Assembly (NCBI GenBank): GCA_002352205.1
Contig: DEHZ01000002.1
Span: 124,001 to 188,000 of the forward strand
Direction: 5' to 3'
DNA from: Flavobacterium sp. UBA2787
Lineage (GTDB): Bacteria; Bacteroidota; Bacteroidia; Flavobacteriales; Flavobacteriaceae
DNA: 64,000 bases
The position numbers and the translations under genes were made by a program. Below, one piece after another: positions 9,778 through 18,200 of the stretch (positions are counted from its first letter, which is position 1; every line of letters begins with the position of its first letter). The notes beneath the pieces were generated by a model. The model saw only the letters and a program-made list of their open reading frames with translations, made no database searches and was not told the origin of the DNA.

Positions 9778-11028
9778 ATGATAAAAATAATAATAAAGTT
9801 ATTGATCGTTTTTGTTTCAGCAACCGCAGGATTAATGGCTCAAACAAAGCTAAATAATCAAGGGATTCTTTCCGTTCAAGGAATTACTGGAACATTGGCA
9901 GCAATAGACAATAACGCTACGGGAGAATTAATTAATGATGGAGACTTTTATGTTTACAATCATTACAACAATGATGGTATAGTAACTTTTTCATCGGGAA
10001 TAAGTGCTGGAATAACGAGAGTGAATGGCATATATGGTTTTCAAAATATTTCCGGCACCGTTCCCATGGATTTATTTGATGTTGAATTCAACAATAATTT
10101 GCTTCAACCTGCTTTTCATTTGTCAAACCAAATCAATGTGTTTAACGAATCAAATTTTTTACAAGGAATTGTAGACAATGATAACCATGGCGGTTTATTT
10201 GTTTTTGAAGATAATGCATTTCATAATAGCACATCAGATCAAAGTCATGTAGATGGTTATGTTCGTAAAAACGGAAATCAATTTTTTCAATTTCCAATTG
10301 GTGATGGAGGTCAGTTTCGATATGCTTCCATTTCTGCTCCTCAATTATCTATTGATGCGTTTACCGGAAAATATTTCTGGGAAAATTCTAATCCGCTTTA
10401 TCCACTCGAAAACAGAACAGGGATAATTACTTTGATAGATAATGCAGAGTATTGGACAGTTGATAAAACAGCAGGAAACAGCAATATTTTTCTAACTCTT
10501 TCATGGGATGAAGATACAACTCCAACAGAAATATATGCAGCTCCTTTAGAAGATATTCACATCGTTCGGTGGGATGTTTCCGAAAACAGATGGGTTGATG
10601 AAGGTGGTGTGGCAGACATAAATACAAAAGAAGTAACTACTGTTATCGATCCACTTACGCAGTATGGGGTTTTTACATTGGCTCGTGTTCGATCAGAAGA
10701 CATCTTGCCTTGCGGCGGAAGGGGAGTTGTAATCTACAATGCCATTTCTGCAAATGAAGACGGAAGGAATGATTATTTTATTATCGACGGAATTGAAGAA
10801 TGTCCACAAAATACAGTTGAAATCTATAATCGTTGGGGTGTAAAAGTATATGAAACAACTTCCTATAACACAAACGGTAATGTTTTTAATGGCTATTCTG
10901 ATGGACGTGTAACAATTGCAAAAAATGAAAAATTACCTGTGGGAACTTATTTTTATCACATCAATTTCTTAGATGAAAATGGAGGAATAAGAACCAAAAA
11001 AGCAGGTTATTTATATATTAGTTTATAA
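9778..11028 (+). CDS. Secreted protein with gliding-motility CHU_C (T9SS type B) C-terminal domain
   Basis: This 416-residue protein begins with a signal peptide (MIKIIIKLLIVFVSATAGLMAQ). The middle is an all-beta region of no family I recognise, containing a DGYVRKNGNQFFQFPIGDGG stretch common in Bacteroidota exoproteins. From about residue 310 the C-terminus reads VIYNAISANEDGRNDYF, then VEIYNRWGVKVYE and VGTYFYHINF, ending in KAGYLYISL. That is the CHU_C/type B sorting domain used by T9SS. It is the last gene of the three-gene surface block and is closed by a strong hairpin terminator at 11050. Confidence 0.85.
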   Translation: MIKIIIKLLIVFVSATAGLMAQTKLNNQGILSVQGITGTLAAIDNNATGELINDGDFYVYNHYNNDGIVTFSSGISAGITRVNGIYGFQNISGTVPMDLFDVEFNNNLLQPAFHLSNQINVFNESNFLQGIVDNDNHGGLFVFEDNAFHNSTSDQSHVDGYVRKNGNQFFQFPIGDGGQFRYASISAPQLSIDAFTGKYFWENSNPLYPLENRTGIITLIDNAEYWTVDKTAGNSNIFLTLSWDEDTTPTEIYAAPLEDIHIVRWDVSENRWVDEGGVADINTKEVTTVIDPLTQYGVFTLARVRSEDILPCGGRGVVIYNAISANEDGRNDYFIIDGIEECPQNTVEIYNRWGVKVYETTSYNTNGNVFNGYSDGRVTIAKNEKLPVGTYFYHINFLDENGGIRTKKAGYLYISL

Positions 11029-11049
11029 AAATTAAGCTAAATTGATTGA

Positions 11050-11087
11050 ACATTCAACGTTGAGATTTCAATGTTGAATGTTTTTTT
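11050..11087 (+). terminator. Rho-independent terminator of the surface-protein block
   Basis: A 13-bp stem (ACATTCAACGTTG with its complement, one G-T pair), a six-base loop and a T7 run, placed 21 bp after the stop at 11028. Confidence 0.85.
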
Positions 11088-11163
11088 ATCTCCATTAACA
11101 TCTTATTAACCTCGCCATTTAAAGTAATTTTTTACTTTTCATAAAATTATTAAAAGCCTAAAA

Positions 11164-11961
11164 ATGAAAATCTGTTTTACTTTCGTTCTACTATTATTTG
11201 CGGTCTCTTTGATGGCTCAAAATAGCCAAGCCAATGCAGTTCAAAAAGAAGCCCAACAAAAAATTGTAGATGAATACGTGCACAATTGTGCTAAAAATTA
11301 TTCATTTTATAATATGAATGAACTACAAGAATGTTTGGATGAAGGACTCAAAAAAGATCCAACCATTGCCTATTTATGGCAACAAAAAGCAATGCCTTTA
11401 TTTAAAATGAAAAAGTATGAAGCCGGAATGGTTTTTTGTGATAAAGCAGTAGAACATGATCCACATCGATGGCTTTCGTATCGAGCATATATCAAATGCA
11501 TTTTCGCAAGAACATATAGAGAAGCAATTATCGATTTTGAAAAGTGCAAAGAAATGTCCGGCAATAGTTATGAAATGGATCATACATATAACTTCTACAT
11601 TGCCTTATCACATTTACAATTGAATGAATTTGACAAAGCAGAAGAAATCTTTAAAACTGATATTGCAGAACAAACTGATTTAAGAGGTGAAGCTCATCAC
11701 CTTGATTTATTTTACTACGGAATAACATTATATGAACAAAAAAAGTGGGAACAAGCCATCGAAGAATTTGATAAAGCCATCTCTCAATATGAAAACTTTT
11801 CGGATGCAAAAGTTTACAAAGCTTTTTGTTTAGGAAGAATTGGTCAGGAAAAAAGAGCAAATGATTTGTTGTTGGAAGCTAAAACTGATGCTAAAAACGG
11901 CTACACAATTAATGAAGATAATATGATTTTCGAAGTATATCCGTATAAAGTGAAATGGTAA
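11164..11961 (+). CDS. Exported tetratricopeptide-repeat protein
   Basis: This 265-residue protein has a signal peptide (MKICFTFVLLLFAVSLMAQ) and then helical repeats of the TPR type, for example IAYLWQQKAMPLFKMKKYEAGMV, IALSHLQLNEFDKAEEIF and YGITLYEQKKWEQAIEEFDKAI. TPR repeats normally bind other proteins, here in the periplasm. I cannot name a partner. Its stop codon (11959-11961) touches directly the stop codon of the convergent methyltransferase gene at 11962, so there is no intergenic space and no terminator between the two. Confidence 0.75.
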   Translation: MKICFTFVLLLFAVSLMAQNSQANAVQKEAQQKIVDEYVHNCAKNYSFYNMNELQECLDEGLKKDPTIAYLWQQKAMPLFKMKKYEAGMVFCDKAVEHDPHRWLSYRAYIKCIFARTYREAIIDFEKCKEMSGNSYEMDHTYNFYIALSHLQLNEFDKAEEIFKTDIAEQTDLRGEAHHLDLFYYGITLYEQKKWEQAIEEFDKAISQYENFSDAKVYKAFCLGRIGQEKRANDLLLEAKTDAKNGYTINEDNMIFEVYPYKVKW

Positions 11962-12669
11962 TTACATCTTTAAATAAAAATCTTTGGTAAGATTGATATA
12001 ATCATCTGTATATTCGTGACGATTAATTTCGATAACCAATTCATCAGCCGTTAAAGTGCTTAATTCATAACGTTTAAAAGCCAGCAAACTTCGTTTGATT
12101 TCTGTGGTTGAAGTGCCTTTTACACGAGTTACTTTAATCGGATAAAGTTCCACTTCTGCACACAAATCGATAAATTTTTCTTCTTCTTTGTAAGGGATAA
12201 TCACGGCAAAAATTCCATTTTCAGAAAGTAATAAATCAGCCGCTTCAATCAAATCTTCAAAAGGCATCGCTTCTTGAAATCTGGCTAAATCACGTTGCGA
12301 ATTTTCGGTTTTATAATCTTCGGAATAAAAAGGCGGATTAGAAATGATTAAATCATACTCATCTTCCGGTTCATCGACAAACTCATCCAAACCGGCGTGA
12401 AAACAAAAGAGTCTTTCTCCCCAAGGCGAATTTTCAAAATTTTCTACGCATTGTTCGTACGCATCTTCGTCAATTTCTAATGCGTCAATTTGTTCGGCAT
12501 TGCTTCGTTGGGCTATCATTAATGATAAAATTCCCGTCCCTGCACCAATATCCAATACTGAAAAAGGATTGTTTTCAATCGGACACCAAGCTCCCAATAA
12601 CACACTATCAGTTCCTACTTTCATAGCACATCGATCTTGTTGAATAGAAAATTGTTTGAATTGAAACAC
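11962..12669 (-). CDS. tRNA1(Val) adenine-N6 methyltransferase-like protein (TrmN6/YfiC family)
   Basis: This 235-residue SAM-dependent methyltransferase starts FQFKQFSIQQDRCAMKVGTDSVLLGAW, the N-terminal signature of the YfiC/TrmN6 group that methylates A37 of tRNA-Val. It continues with the SAM loop VLDIGAGTGILSL, an acidic ALEIDEDAYEQ and the catalytic motif SNPPFY (N6-adenine type). The end, IKRSLLAFKR, is also typical. It lies downstream of rpsP-rimM on the same strand with a 103-bp gap, so it may be read through from that operon. The target tRNA is inferred from family membership. Confidence 0.85.
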   Translation of the reverse strand: MFQFKQFSIQQDRCAMKVGTDSVLLGAWCPIENNPFSVLDIGAGTGILSLMIAQRSNAEQIDALEIDEDAYEQCVENFENSPWGERLFCFHAGLDEFVDEPEDEYDLIISNPPFYSEDYKTENSQRDLARFQEAMPFEDLIEAADLLLSENGIFAVIIPYKEEEKFIDLCAEVELYPIKVTRVKGTSTTEIKRSLLAFKRYELSTLTADELVIEINRHEYTDDYINLTKDFYLKM

Positions 12670-12772
12670 TGTGATTAACGATTTTTGAATGAAGAATTTT
12701 GATTCCAGAACTTGAAATTTGAAACCTGACCCGAGGCGGAGCCGAATAGAGCGAAGCTAAACTTGAAACTTT
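12670..12772. repeat. Intergenic GTTTCAA-type heptamer repeat fragment
   Basis: On the minus strand this gap contains AGTTTCAAGTTT and, further on, CAGGTTTCAAATTTCAAG, separated by an accessory segment (CTTCGCTCTATTCGGCTCC). The same GTTTCAA/GTTTCAG heptamers occur at 45618, 51554 and inside a gene at 52773. It looks like a dispersed low-complexity repeat, not a promoter. Confidence 0.5.
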
Positions 12773-13297
12773 CTAAAGATACATCTCAACCAAACCTTCC
12801 GGCAAATTCATAACCACCTTCTTGTTATCACGATCAATTTTAACCAAAAACTGATCAATCATCGGAATAAGCATTTCAACATTACCATTCAAAACTTCAA
12901 AAAGTGGTTGAGCAGTTGTATCATTGATAGAAACAATTTTTCCCACCACTCCAAGTCGTTGGTCTTCTACTTCAAAACCAATTACTTCGTGATAATAAAA
13001 TTGATTTCCTTCTAATTTTGGTAAAAACGAAAGTGGAAGATAAAGTTCACAACCCATAATGGCATCAGCATCCTCTTCTGTTTCAACATCTTCAAATTTG
13101 ACTCTCAGAAAGTCATTTTTATGTAGTGAACTGTTTTCAATAAAAAATGGAACCAGATTTTTGTTTAATTCAACAAAAACTGATTCCATATTTTCATATA
13201 ATTCGGGCTCGTCTGTGTCTAAATAGACCAAAACTTCACCTTTGAAACTAAATTTTTTAGCGATTTTGCCAAGATAGAAACATTCTTCTTTACGCAT
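12773..13297 (-). CDS. rimM: 16S rRNA processing protein RimM
   Basis: This 174-residue protein acts in 30S subunit maturation and binds ribosomal protein S19. The N-terminal domain opens CFYLGKIAKKFSFKGEVLVYLDTD, close to the family's GxIxKxHGxxGEVxV pattern, and the C-terminal PRC-barrel domain has YYHEVIGFEV and the ending VLIP-like MLIPMIDQFLVKID. Length is normal for RimM (about 170-180). It sits 12 bp behind rpsP, the usual order in bacteria; trmD does not follow here. Confidence 0.92.
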   Translation of the reverse strand: MRKEECFYLGKIAKKFSFKGEVLVYLDTDEPELYENMESVFVELNKNLVPFFIENSSLHKNDFLRVKFEDVETEEDADAIMGCELYLPLSFLPKLEGNQFYYHEVIGFEVEDQRLGVVGKIVSINDTTAQPLFEVLNGNVEMLIPMIDQFLVKIDRDNKKVVMNLPEGLVEMYL

Positions 13298-13309
13298 TAT
13301 CGCAGAATA

Positions 13310-13894
13310 TTAAGCTTCTTTTTCTTCGTTTGTTTCTTCAGCAGCAGGAGCTTCTTCAACAGCAGGAGTTTCCTCAACAGCTACTTCAGTTGCAACTTCG
13401 CTAACTTCTTCAGCAACCTCTTCAGTTGCTTCAGCAGCTTTCAACGCATCAGCAGCAGCATTTGCACGTTTTTCATTTGCAACTTTTTCAGCTTTTAATG
13501 CCTCAGCTCTTGCTTTCTCTTGTGCTTTAGTTAAACCTTCTTTTTTAGAAGTAACTTTGTTTGCTTTTTCATCAATCCAAGCTGCTAATTTAGCATCTGC
13601 TTGTTCTTGTGTAAGAGCACCTTTTCTAACTCCACCATCCAAGTGATGTTTCAATAACGCACCTTTATAAGAAAGGATAGCTCTTGCAGTATCAGTTGGT
13701 TGAGCACCATTGTGTAACCATTGAACAGCACTGTCCAAGTTTAAATCAATTGTTGCAGGGTTAGTGTTTGGATTGTAAGTTCCGATTTTGTCTAAGAATT
13801 TACCATCTCTTTTGGCTCTTGCATCAGCAGCCACGATCCAGAAAAAAGGTTTTCCTTTTTTTCCGTGTCTTTGTAATCTAATTTTTACTGGCAT
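13310..13894 (-). CDS. rpsP: 30S ribosomal protein S16 with long acidic C-terminal extension
   Basis: Residues 1 to about 80 are standard S16: PVKIRLQRHGKKGKPFFWIVAAD, then GKFLDKIGTYNPNT and a WLHNGAQPTDTARAIL segment. Ordinary S16 stops near residue 80-90, but this one runs to 194. The extra 100 residues are Lys/Ala-rich helix (KEGLTKAQEKARAEALKAEK) followed by a Glu/Ala/Val low-complexity tail. Extended S16 proteins are known in Bacteroidota, so I take the tail as real and not a fusion artefact. It leads the rpsP-rimM operon and has a TATATTTG box 50 bp upstream. Confidence 0.95.
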   Translation of the reverse strand: MPVKIRLQRHGKKGKPFFWIVAADARAKRDGKFLDKIGTYNPNTNPATIDLNLDSAVQWLHNGAQPTDTARAILSYKGALLKHHLDGGVRKGALTQEQADAKLAAWIDEKANKVTSKKEGLTKAQEKARAEALKAEKVANEKRANAAADALKAAEATEEVAEEVSEVATEVAVEETPAVEEAPAAEETNEEKEA

Positions 13895-13943
13895 AATCGT
13901 ATGATTAAATTGTGAGGTTCTCGACCTCTGTTAATTAAGGGTG

Positions 13944-13951
13944 CAAATATA
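13944..13951 (-). promoter_or_regulatory. Putative -7 box (TATATTTG) for rpsP-rimM
   Basis: Read on the minus strand, TATATTTG matches TAnnTTTG exactly, about 50 bp before the rpsP start. A TTTG at the expected -33 distance is not visible. Confidence 0.5.
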
Positions 13952-14063
13952 TAAAAGTTTTTTGGATTAGAAATGAATGATTCAAAATTTATTTAAATTG
14001 TTTGATTCAGTGTGTTTTATGTGTTTTTAACAAAAAAGTATGTCGTTTATTCAGTAGAAAAAC

Positions 14064-14071
14064 TATTTTTG
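14064..14071 (+). promoter_or_regulatory. Putative -7 box (TATTTTTG) for the DUF6252 lipoprotein gene
   Basis: Exact TAnnTTTG match 28 bp before the ATG at 14100. No clear -33 element. Confidence 0.45.
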
Positions 14072-14099
14072 TACTTTAGAAATAAACACAATTGATACA

Positions 14100-14597
14100 A
14101 TGAAAAAATATTTTTCTCTTTTAGCTATTGCTTTTTTATTCATTTCCTGCGAAGAAGATGTTGTTTTAAATTCACCCTCAGTTCAAGGAAGATTAGAAAA
14201 CACGTTTTGGAGAGCAATTGATTCCGATGCTGTTTTGCAACCAAATGGTGGTTTAGTAATCACTGCAAAAGCTCGTTTGCAAACAATGACTTTAAGAATT
14301 CCTTCTAGAAATGTTGGAACCTATGTTTTGGGTCAAAACCAATCACGAGTTGCAACTTTTGTATTTGATTATGATGATAGTGAATTGTTTTACAGCACGG
14401 GTGTGACTACTGAAGAGGAGTATCAAGGAGACGGAGAAATAAAAATCACAGAATTTGATGCAGAAAACGGAACTGTTTCCGGCTCATTCCGATTTAATGC
14501 CGTTAACATGGCAAACAATCCGTTGGGAGGAGAAATATTAAACTTCAATCAAGGAGTTTTTTATAAGGTGCCTGTAACCGGAATCGAAGAAGATTAA
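14100..14597 (+). CDS. DUF6252-like lipoprotein
   Basis: This 165-residue protein has a lipoprotein signal peptide with lipobox LFISC, so Cys18 should be acylated and the mature protein membrane-anchored. The mature part is all beta: VQGRLENTFWRAIDSD, then GTYVLGQNQSRVATFVFD, and the ending GTVSGSFRFNAVNMANNPLGGEILNFNQG, which I recognise as the pattern of the Flavobacteriaceae DUF6252 group. Function is unknown. It stands alone with its own -7 box and a strong terminator. A second, more distant relative in the window is the gene at 50427. Confidence 0.75.
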   Translation: MKKYFSLLAIAFLFISCEEDVVLNSPSVQGRLENTFWRAIDSDAVLQPNGGLVITAKARLQTMTLRIPSRNVGTYVLGQNQSRVATFVFDYDDSELFYSTGVTTEEEYQGDGEIKITEFDAENGTVSGSFRFNAVNMANNPLGGEILNFNQGVFYKVPVTGIEED

Positions 14598-14613
14598 TAA
14601 GAAATAAAGTCCC

Positions 14614-14653
14614 AAAAAAGCCATTTCGAATCAAAAACGAAATGGCTTTTTTA
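14614..14653 (+). terminator. Rho-independent terminator after the DUF6252 lipoprotein
   Basis: Perfect stem AAAAGCCATTTCG with its complement around a nine-base loop, followed by a T run; 17 bp after the stop. Confidence 0.9.
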
Positions 14654-14716
14654 TTTATTTTCAACATTTTATGAAATAAAGTTTACTTTTTAAGATGGTT
14701 TGCCATTTTAATAGTT

Positions 14717-14724
14717 TACCTTTG
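14717..14724 (+). promoter_or_regulatory. Putative -7 box (TACCTTTG) for the RNA-binding protein gene
   Basis: Exact TAnnTTTG match 22 bp before the chosen ATG at 14746. A TTTG at 14699-14702 is only 14 bp upstream, closer than the usual 19-21 bp. Confidence 0.5.
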
Positions 14725-14745
14725 TTTCAAATAATATTATTTTTT

Positions 14746-15120
14746 ATGAACATTTTTGTAGGAAGCCTTCCTTGGAGTATTGAGGAAGCAGATTTAAGAG
14801 AGTCTTTCGAGGCTTATGGAGTTGTAGACTCTGTGAAAGTAATTACTGATAAATTTACCGGAAAAAGTAAAGGTTTTGGTTTTGTTGAAATGCCTAATGA
14901 CGAAGAAGGTCAAAAAGCTATTGACGAACTAAACGGAGCTACCGTTCAAGGTCGTGCTATTGTGGTAAACAAATCAGAACCAAAACCGGAAGGCGAAAAA
15001 AGAAGCTTTAACAATAACCGTTCAGGCGGTGGTGGTTACGGTGGTGGTGGAAACAGTCGTGGTGGCGGTGGCTACAGCGGTGGTGGAAACAGTCGCGGTG
15101 GCGGAGGAGGAAGATACTAG
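14746..15120 (+). CDS. Glycine-rich RNA-binding protein (RRM domain)
   Basis: This 124-residue protein has one RNA recognition motif at residues 1 to about 80, with RNP2 as IFVGSLPW and RNP1 as KGFGFVEM. A Gly/Ser/Arg/Asn tail follows in which a GGGNSRGGGGYS unit is nearly duplicated. The layout matches the cold-inducible RRM proteins of Bacteroidota and cyanobacteria, which bind RNA and act as chaperones. The ATG at 14746 starts the RRM directly. The longer frame from 14695 runs through the -7 box and is unlikely. The gene is monocistronic with a terminator at 15144. Confidence 0.9.
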   Translation: MNIFVGSLPWSIEEADLRESFEAYGVVDSVKVITDKFTGKSKGFGFVEMPNDEEGQKAIDELNGATVQGRAIVVNKSEPKPEGEKRSFNNNRSGGGGYGGGGNSRGGGGYSGGGNSRGGGGGRY

Positions 15121-15143
15121 TATTTTTTCTTTATAACATCAAC

Positions 15144-15176
15144 AAAACCATCTTGAGCAATCAGGATGGTTTTTTG
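15144..15176 (+). terminator. Rho-independent terminator after the RNA-binding protein gene
   Basis: Stem AAAACCATCTTGA with TCAGGATGGTTTT (one G-T pair), GCAA loop, T run; 23 bp after the stop. Confidence 0.88.
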
Positions 15177-15288
15177 TTTTGTTGATAACTAAAGTTGACA
15201 TTCTCTTCCTTAAAATGTATTTTTGAAAATAGAATTGTCAATTGGTTTTTCCGCTAATTACGAATCACTTTTCACTAATCACTCTCAC

Positions 15289-18200
15289 ATGTTTTTAATC
15301 TTCGATACCGAAACCACCGGCTTGCCCAAACGATGGGATGCACCATTAACCGATACCGACAACTGGCCTCGTTGCATTCAAATTGCTTGGCAATTGCACG
15401 ACGAAATGGGAAATTTGCTCGAACATCAAGATTATCTCGTGCAACCGGACGGATTTAATATTCCGTATGATGCCGAACGAATTCACGGTATTTCAACCGA
15501 ATTGGCTCAACAAGACGGAATTCCTTTGAGTGAAGTTCTCGAAAAATTCAACATCGCTTTAAGCAAAGCCAAATTCATTGTTGGTCAAAATGTTGGTTTT
15601 GATGTGAATATTATGGGATGCGAATTTCATCGGATGAATCTAAATTCTCCACTGACTTTTAAACCGGTTTTAGATACGTGTACCGAAGTAACAGCCAATT
15701 TGTTGAAACTTCCCGGCGGACGTGGAGGGAAATTCAAATTGCCTACCCTAACCGAATTACATCAATACCTTTTTGGCGTTCCTTTTTCAGAAGCTCATAA
15801 TGCAACTGCCGACGTGGAGGCAACGACAAGGTGTTTTTTGGAATTAATAAGAAAAGAAATTTTCACCAAAGAAGAACTCGATGTTCCTGCCGATTATTTC
15901 AAAAATTTTAATGAACAAAATCCGAAAGAAATTCAACTTATCGGATTAAAACATATTAATTTAAAGGAAGCTTCTGAAGCAATTCGGAAACAATTTCAAA
16001 AAGAACAACCAAAAGAAGTTGCAAAGACAGATTTAGTTGAAAACCAAAAAACATTAGTCGATGTTGATTTTGTGCATTTGCATAATCATTCGCAATTTTC
16101 AGTTTTACAATCTACAATTTCTGTTGCCGATTTGGTGAAAGCAGCCGTAAAGAATAAAATGCCTGCAGTCGCAATGACCGATATTGGCAATATGATGGGA
16201 GCTTTTCATTTTGTCCGCGACGTTTTATACCATAATAAATCAGCCGAAGCTAAAAACAAAGCAGCAATTGAGGCCGGAGAAAATCCCACAGAAACAATTG
16301 TAAAACCAATTGTGGGATGCGAATTTTTTGTCTGCGATAATCACAAAGATAAAACCCGAAAAGACAATGGCTATCAAGTGGTTTTTTTGGCTAAGAATAA
16401 AAAGGGTTATCATAATTTAGCCAAAATGTCATCCATTGGTTATACTGACGGATTTTATTATGTTCCCCGAATTGACAAAGAAGTTATTCAAAAATATAAA
16501 GAAGATTTGATTGTTTTGTCGGGAAGTTTGTCCGGCGAAATTCCGAATAAACTTTTAAATATCGGCGAAAATCAAGCAGAAGAAGCGTTGCTTTGGTGGA
16601 AAAATGAATTCGGTGATGATTTTTACATCGAATTGATGCGACACAATCAAGAAGATGAGAATCGAGTGAATACTTCGTTGATTTCATTGGCCAAAAAGCA
16701 TAACGTAAAAACGGTGGCTACCAACAATGTTTTTTATGTGGATAAAGAAAATGCCAATGCTCACGACATTTTGCTTTGTGTTCGCGATGGTGAAAAACAA
16801 GCCACACCCATAGGAAGAGGTCGCGGTTATCGTTACGGTTTGCCCAATCAAGAATATTATTTTAAGACGGGTGACGAGATGAAAAAACTTTTCTCCGATT
16901 TACCCGAAGCCATTTTAAACATCACCGAAGTAGTTGATAAAATTGAAATTTTCGACTTGGCTCGTGGAGTTTTGCTTCCAAAGTTTGACATTCCTGAAGA
17001 ATTTTTAGTTCCTGAAGATGAAGAAGATGGAGGAAAAAGAGGTGAAAATTTATTTTTAAGACATCTTACGTATGAAGGGGCAAAAAAACGATACGAAATA
17101 ATCACGCCAGAAATTGAAGAACGTCTTGATTTTGAATTAAAAACAATTGAAAACACAGGTTACCCAGGATACTTTTTGATTGTTCAAGATTTTATCAGAG
17201 CCGCTCGTGAAATGGATGTTTCGGTGGGACCCGGACGTGGTTCGGCTGCCGGTTCAGTGGTTGCCTATTGTTTGTGGATTACGAACATTGACCCATTAGA
17301 ATACGATTTGCTTTTTGAGCGTTTCCTAAATCCTGACAGGGTTTCGATGCCCGATATTGATATCGATTTTGATGATGAAGGTCGTGGTCGCGTGATGCAA
17401 TATGTAATTGATAAATACGGTTCAAATCAGGTGGCACAGATCATCACGTATGGAAAAATGGCGACCAAATCTTCGTTAAGAGATACCGCTCGTGTGCTCG
17501 ATTTACCTCTTTTTGAAGCCGATAAATTAGCTAAATTAATTCCGGGAATGATGCCTGGAAAATGGAGCTTAGCCCGATTTTTATCCGATTCAATCGATGA
17601 AGTAAAAAAAGCCGTTCGTTCGGATGAATTTGATAACATTAAAGAATTAATTGCGATAGCCAATCAAGGTGAATTAGCCGGAGAAACCATCCAACAAGCA
17701 AAAGTATTAGAAGGATCGTTGCGAAATACCGGAATTCACGCGTGTGGAGTCATCATTACGCCAAGCGACATTACCAATTTCGTTCCTGTGGCAACAGCAA
17801 AAGATTCCGATTTATATGTCACTCAATTTGACAACTCGGTGGTTGAAAGTGCCGGTTTGTTAAAGATGGACTTTTTGGGATTAAAAACCCTTACGTTAAT
17901 AAAAGATACGGTTAAATTAATTAAATATCGAACCGGAAAAGAACTCGATCCGGATGCTTTTCCAATTGATGATGTCAAAACGTATGAGCTTTTTCAACGG
18001 GGAGAAACAGTTGGAATTTTTCAATACGAATCGGTTGGAATGCAAAAATACCTTCGTGATTTAAAGCCAACTGTTTTTGGCGATTTAATTGCGATGAATG
18101 CCTTGTATCGTCCGGGACCATTAGAATATATTCCATCTTTCGTTCTTAGAAAAAATGGCCAAGAAGAAATAAAATATGACTTAGATGCTTGTGCAGAATA

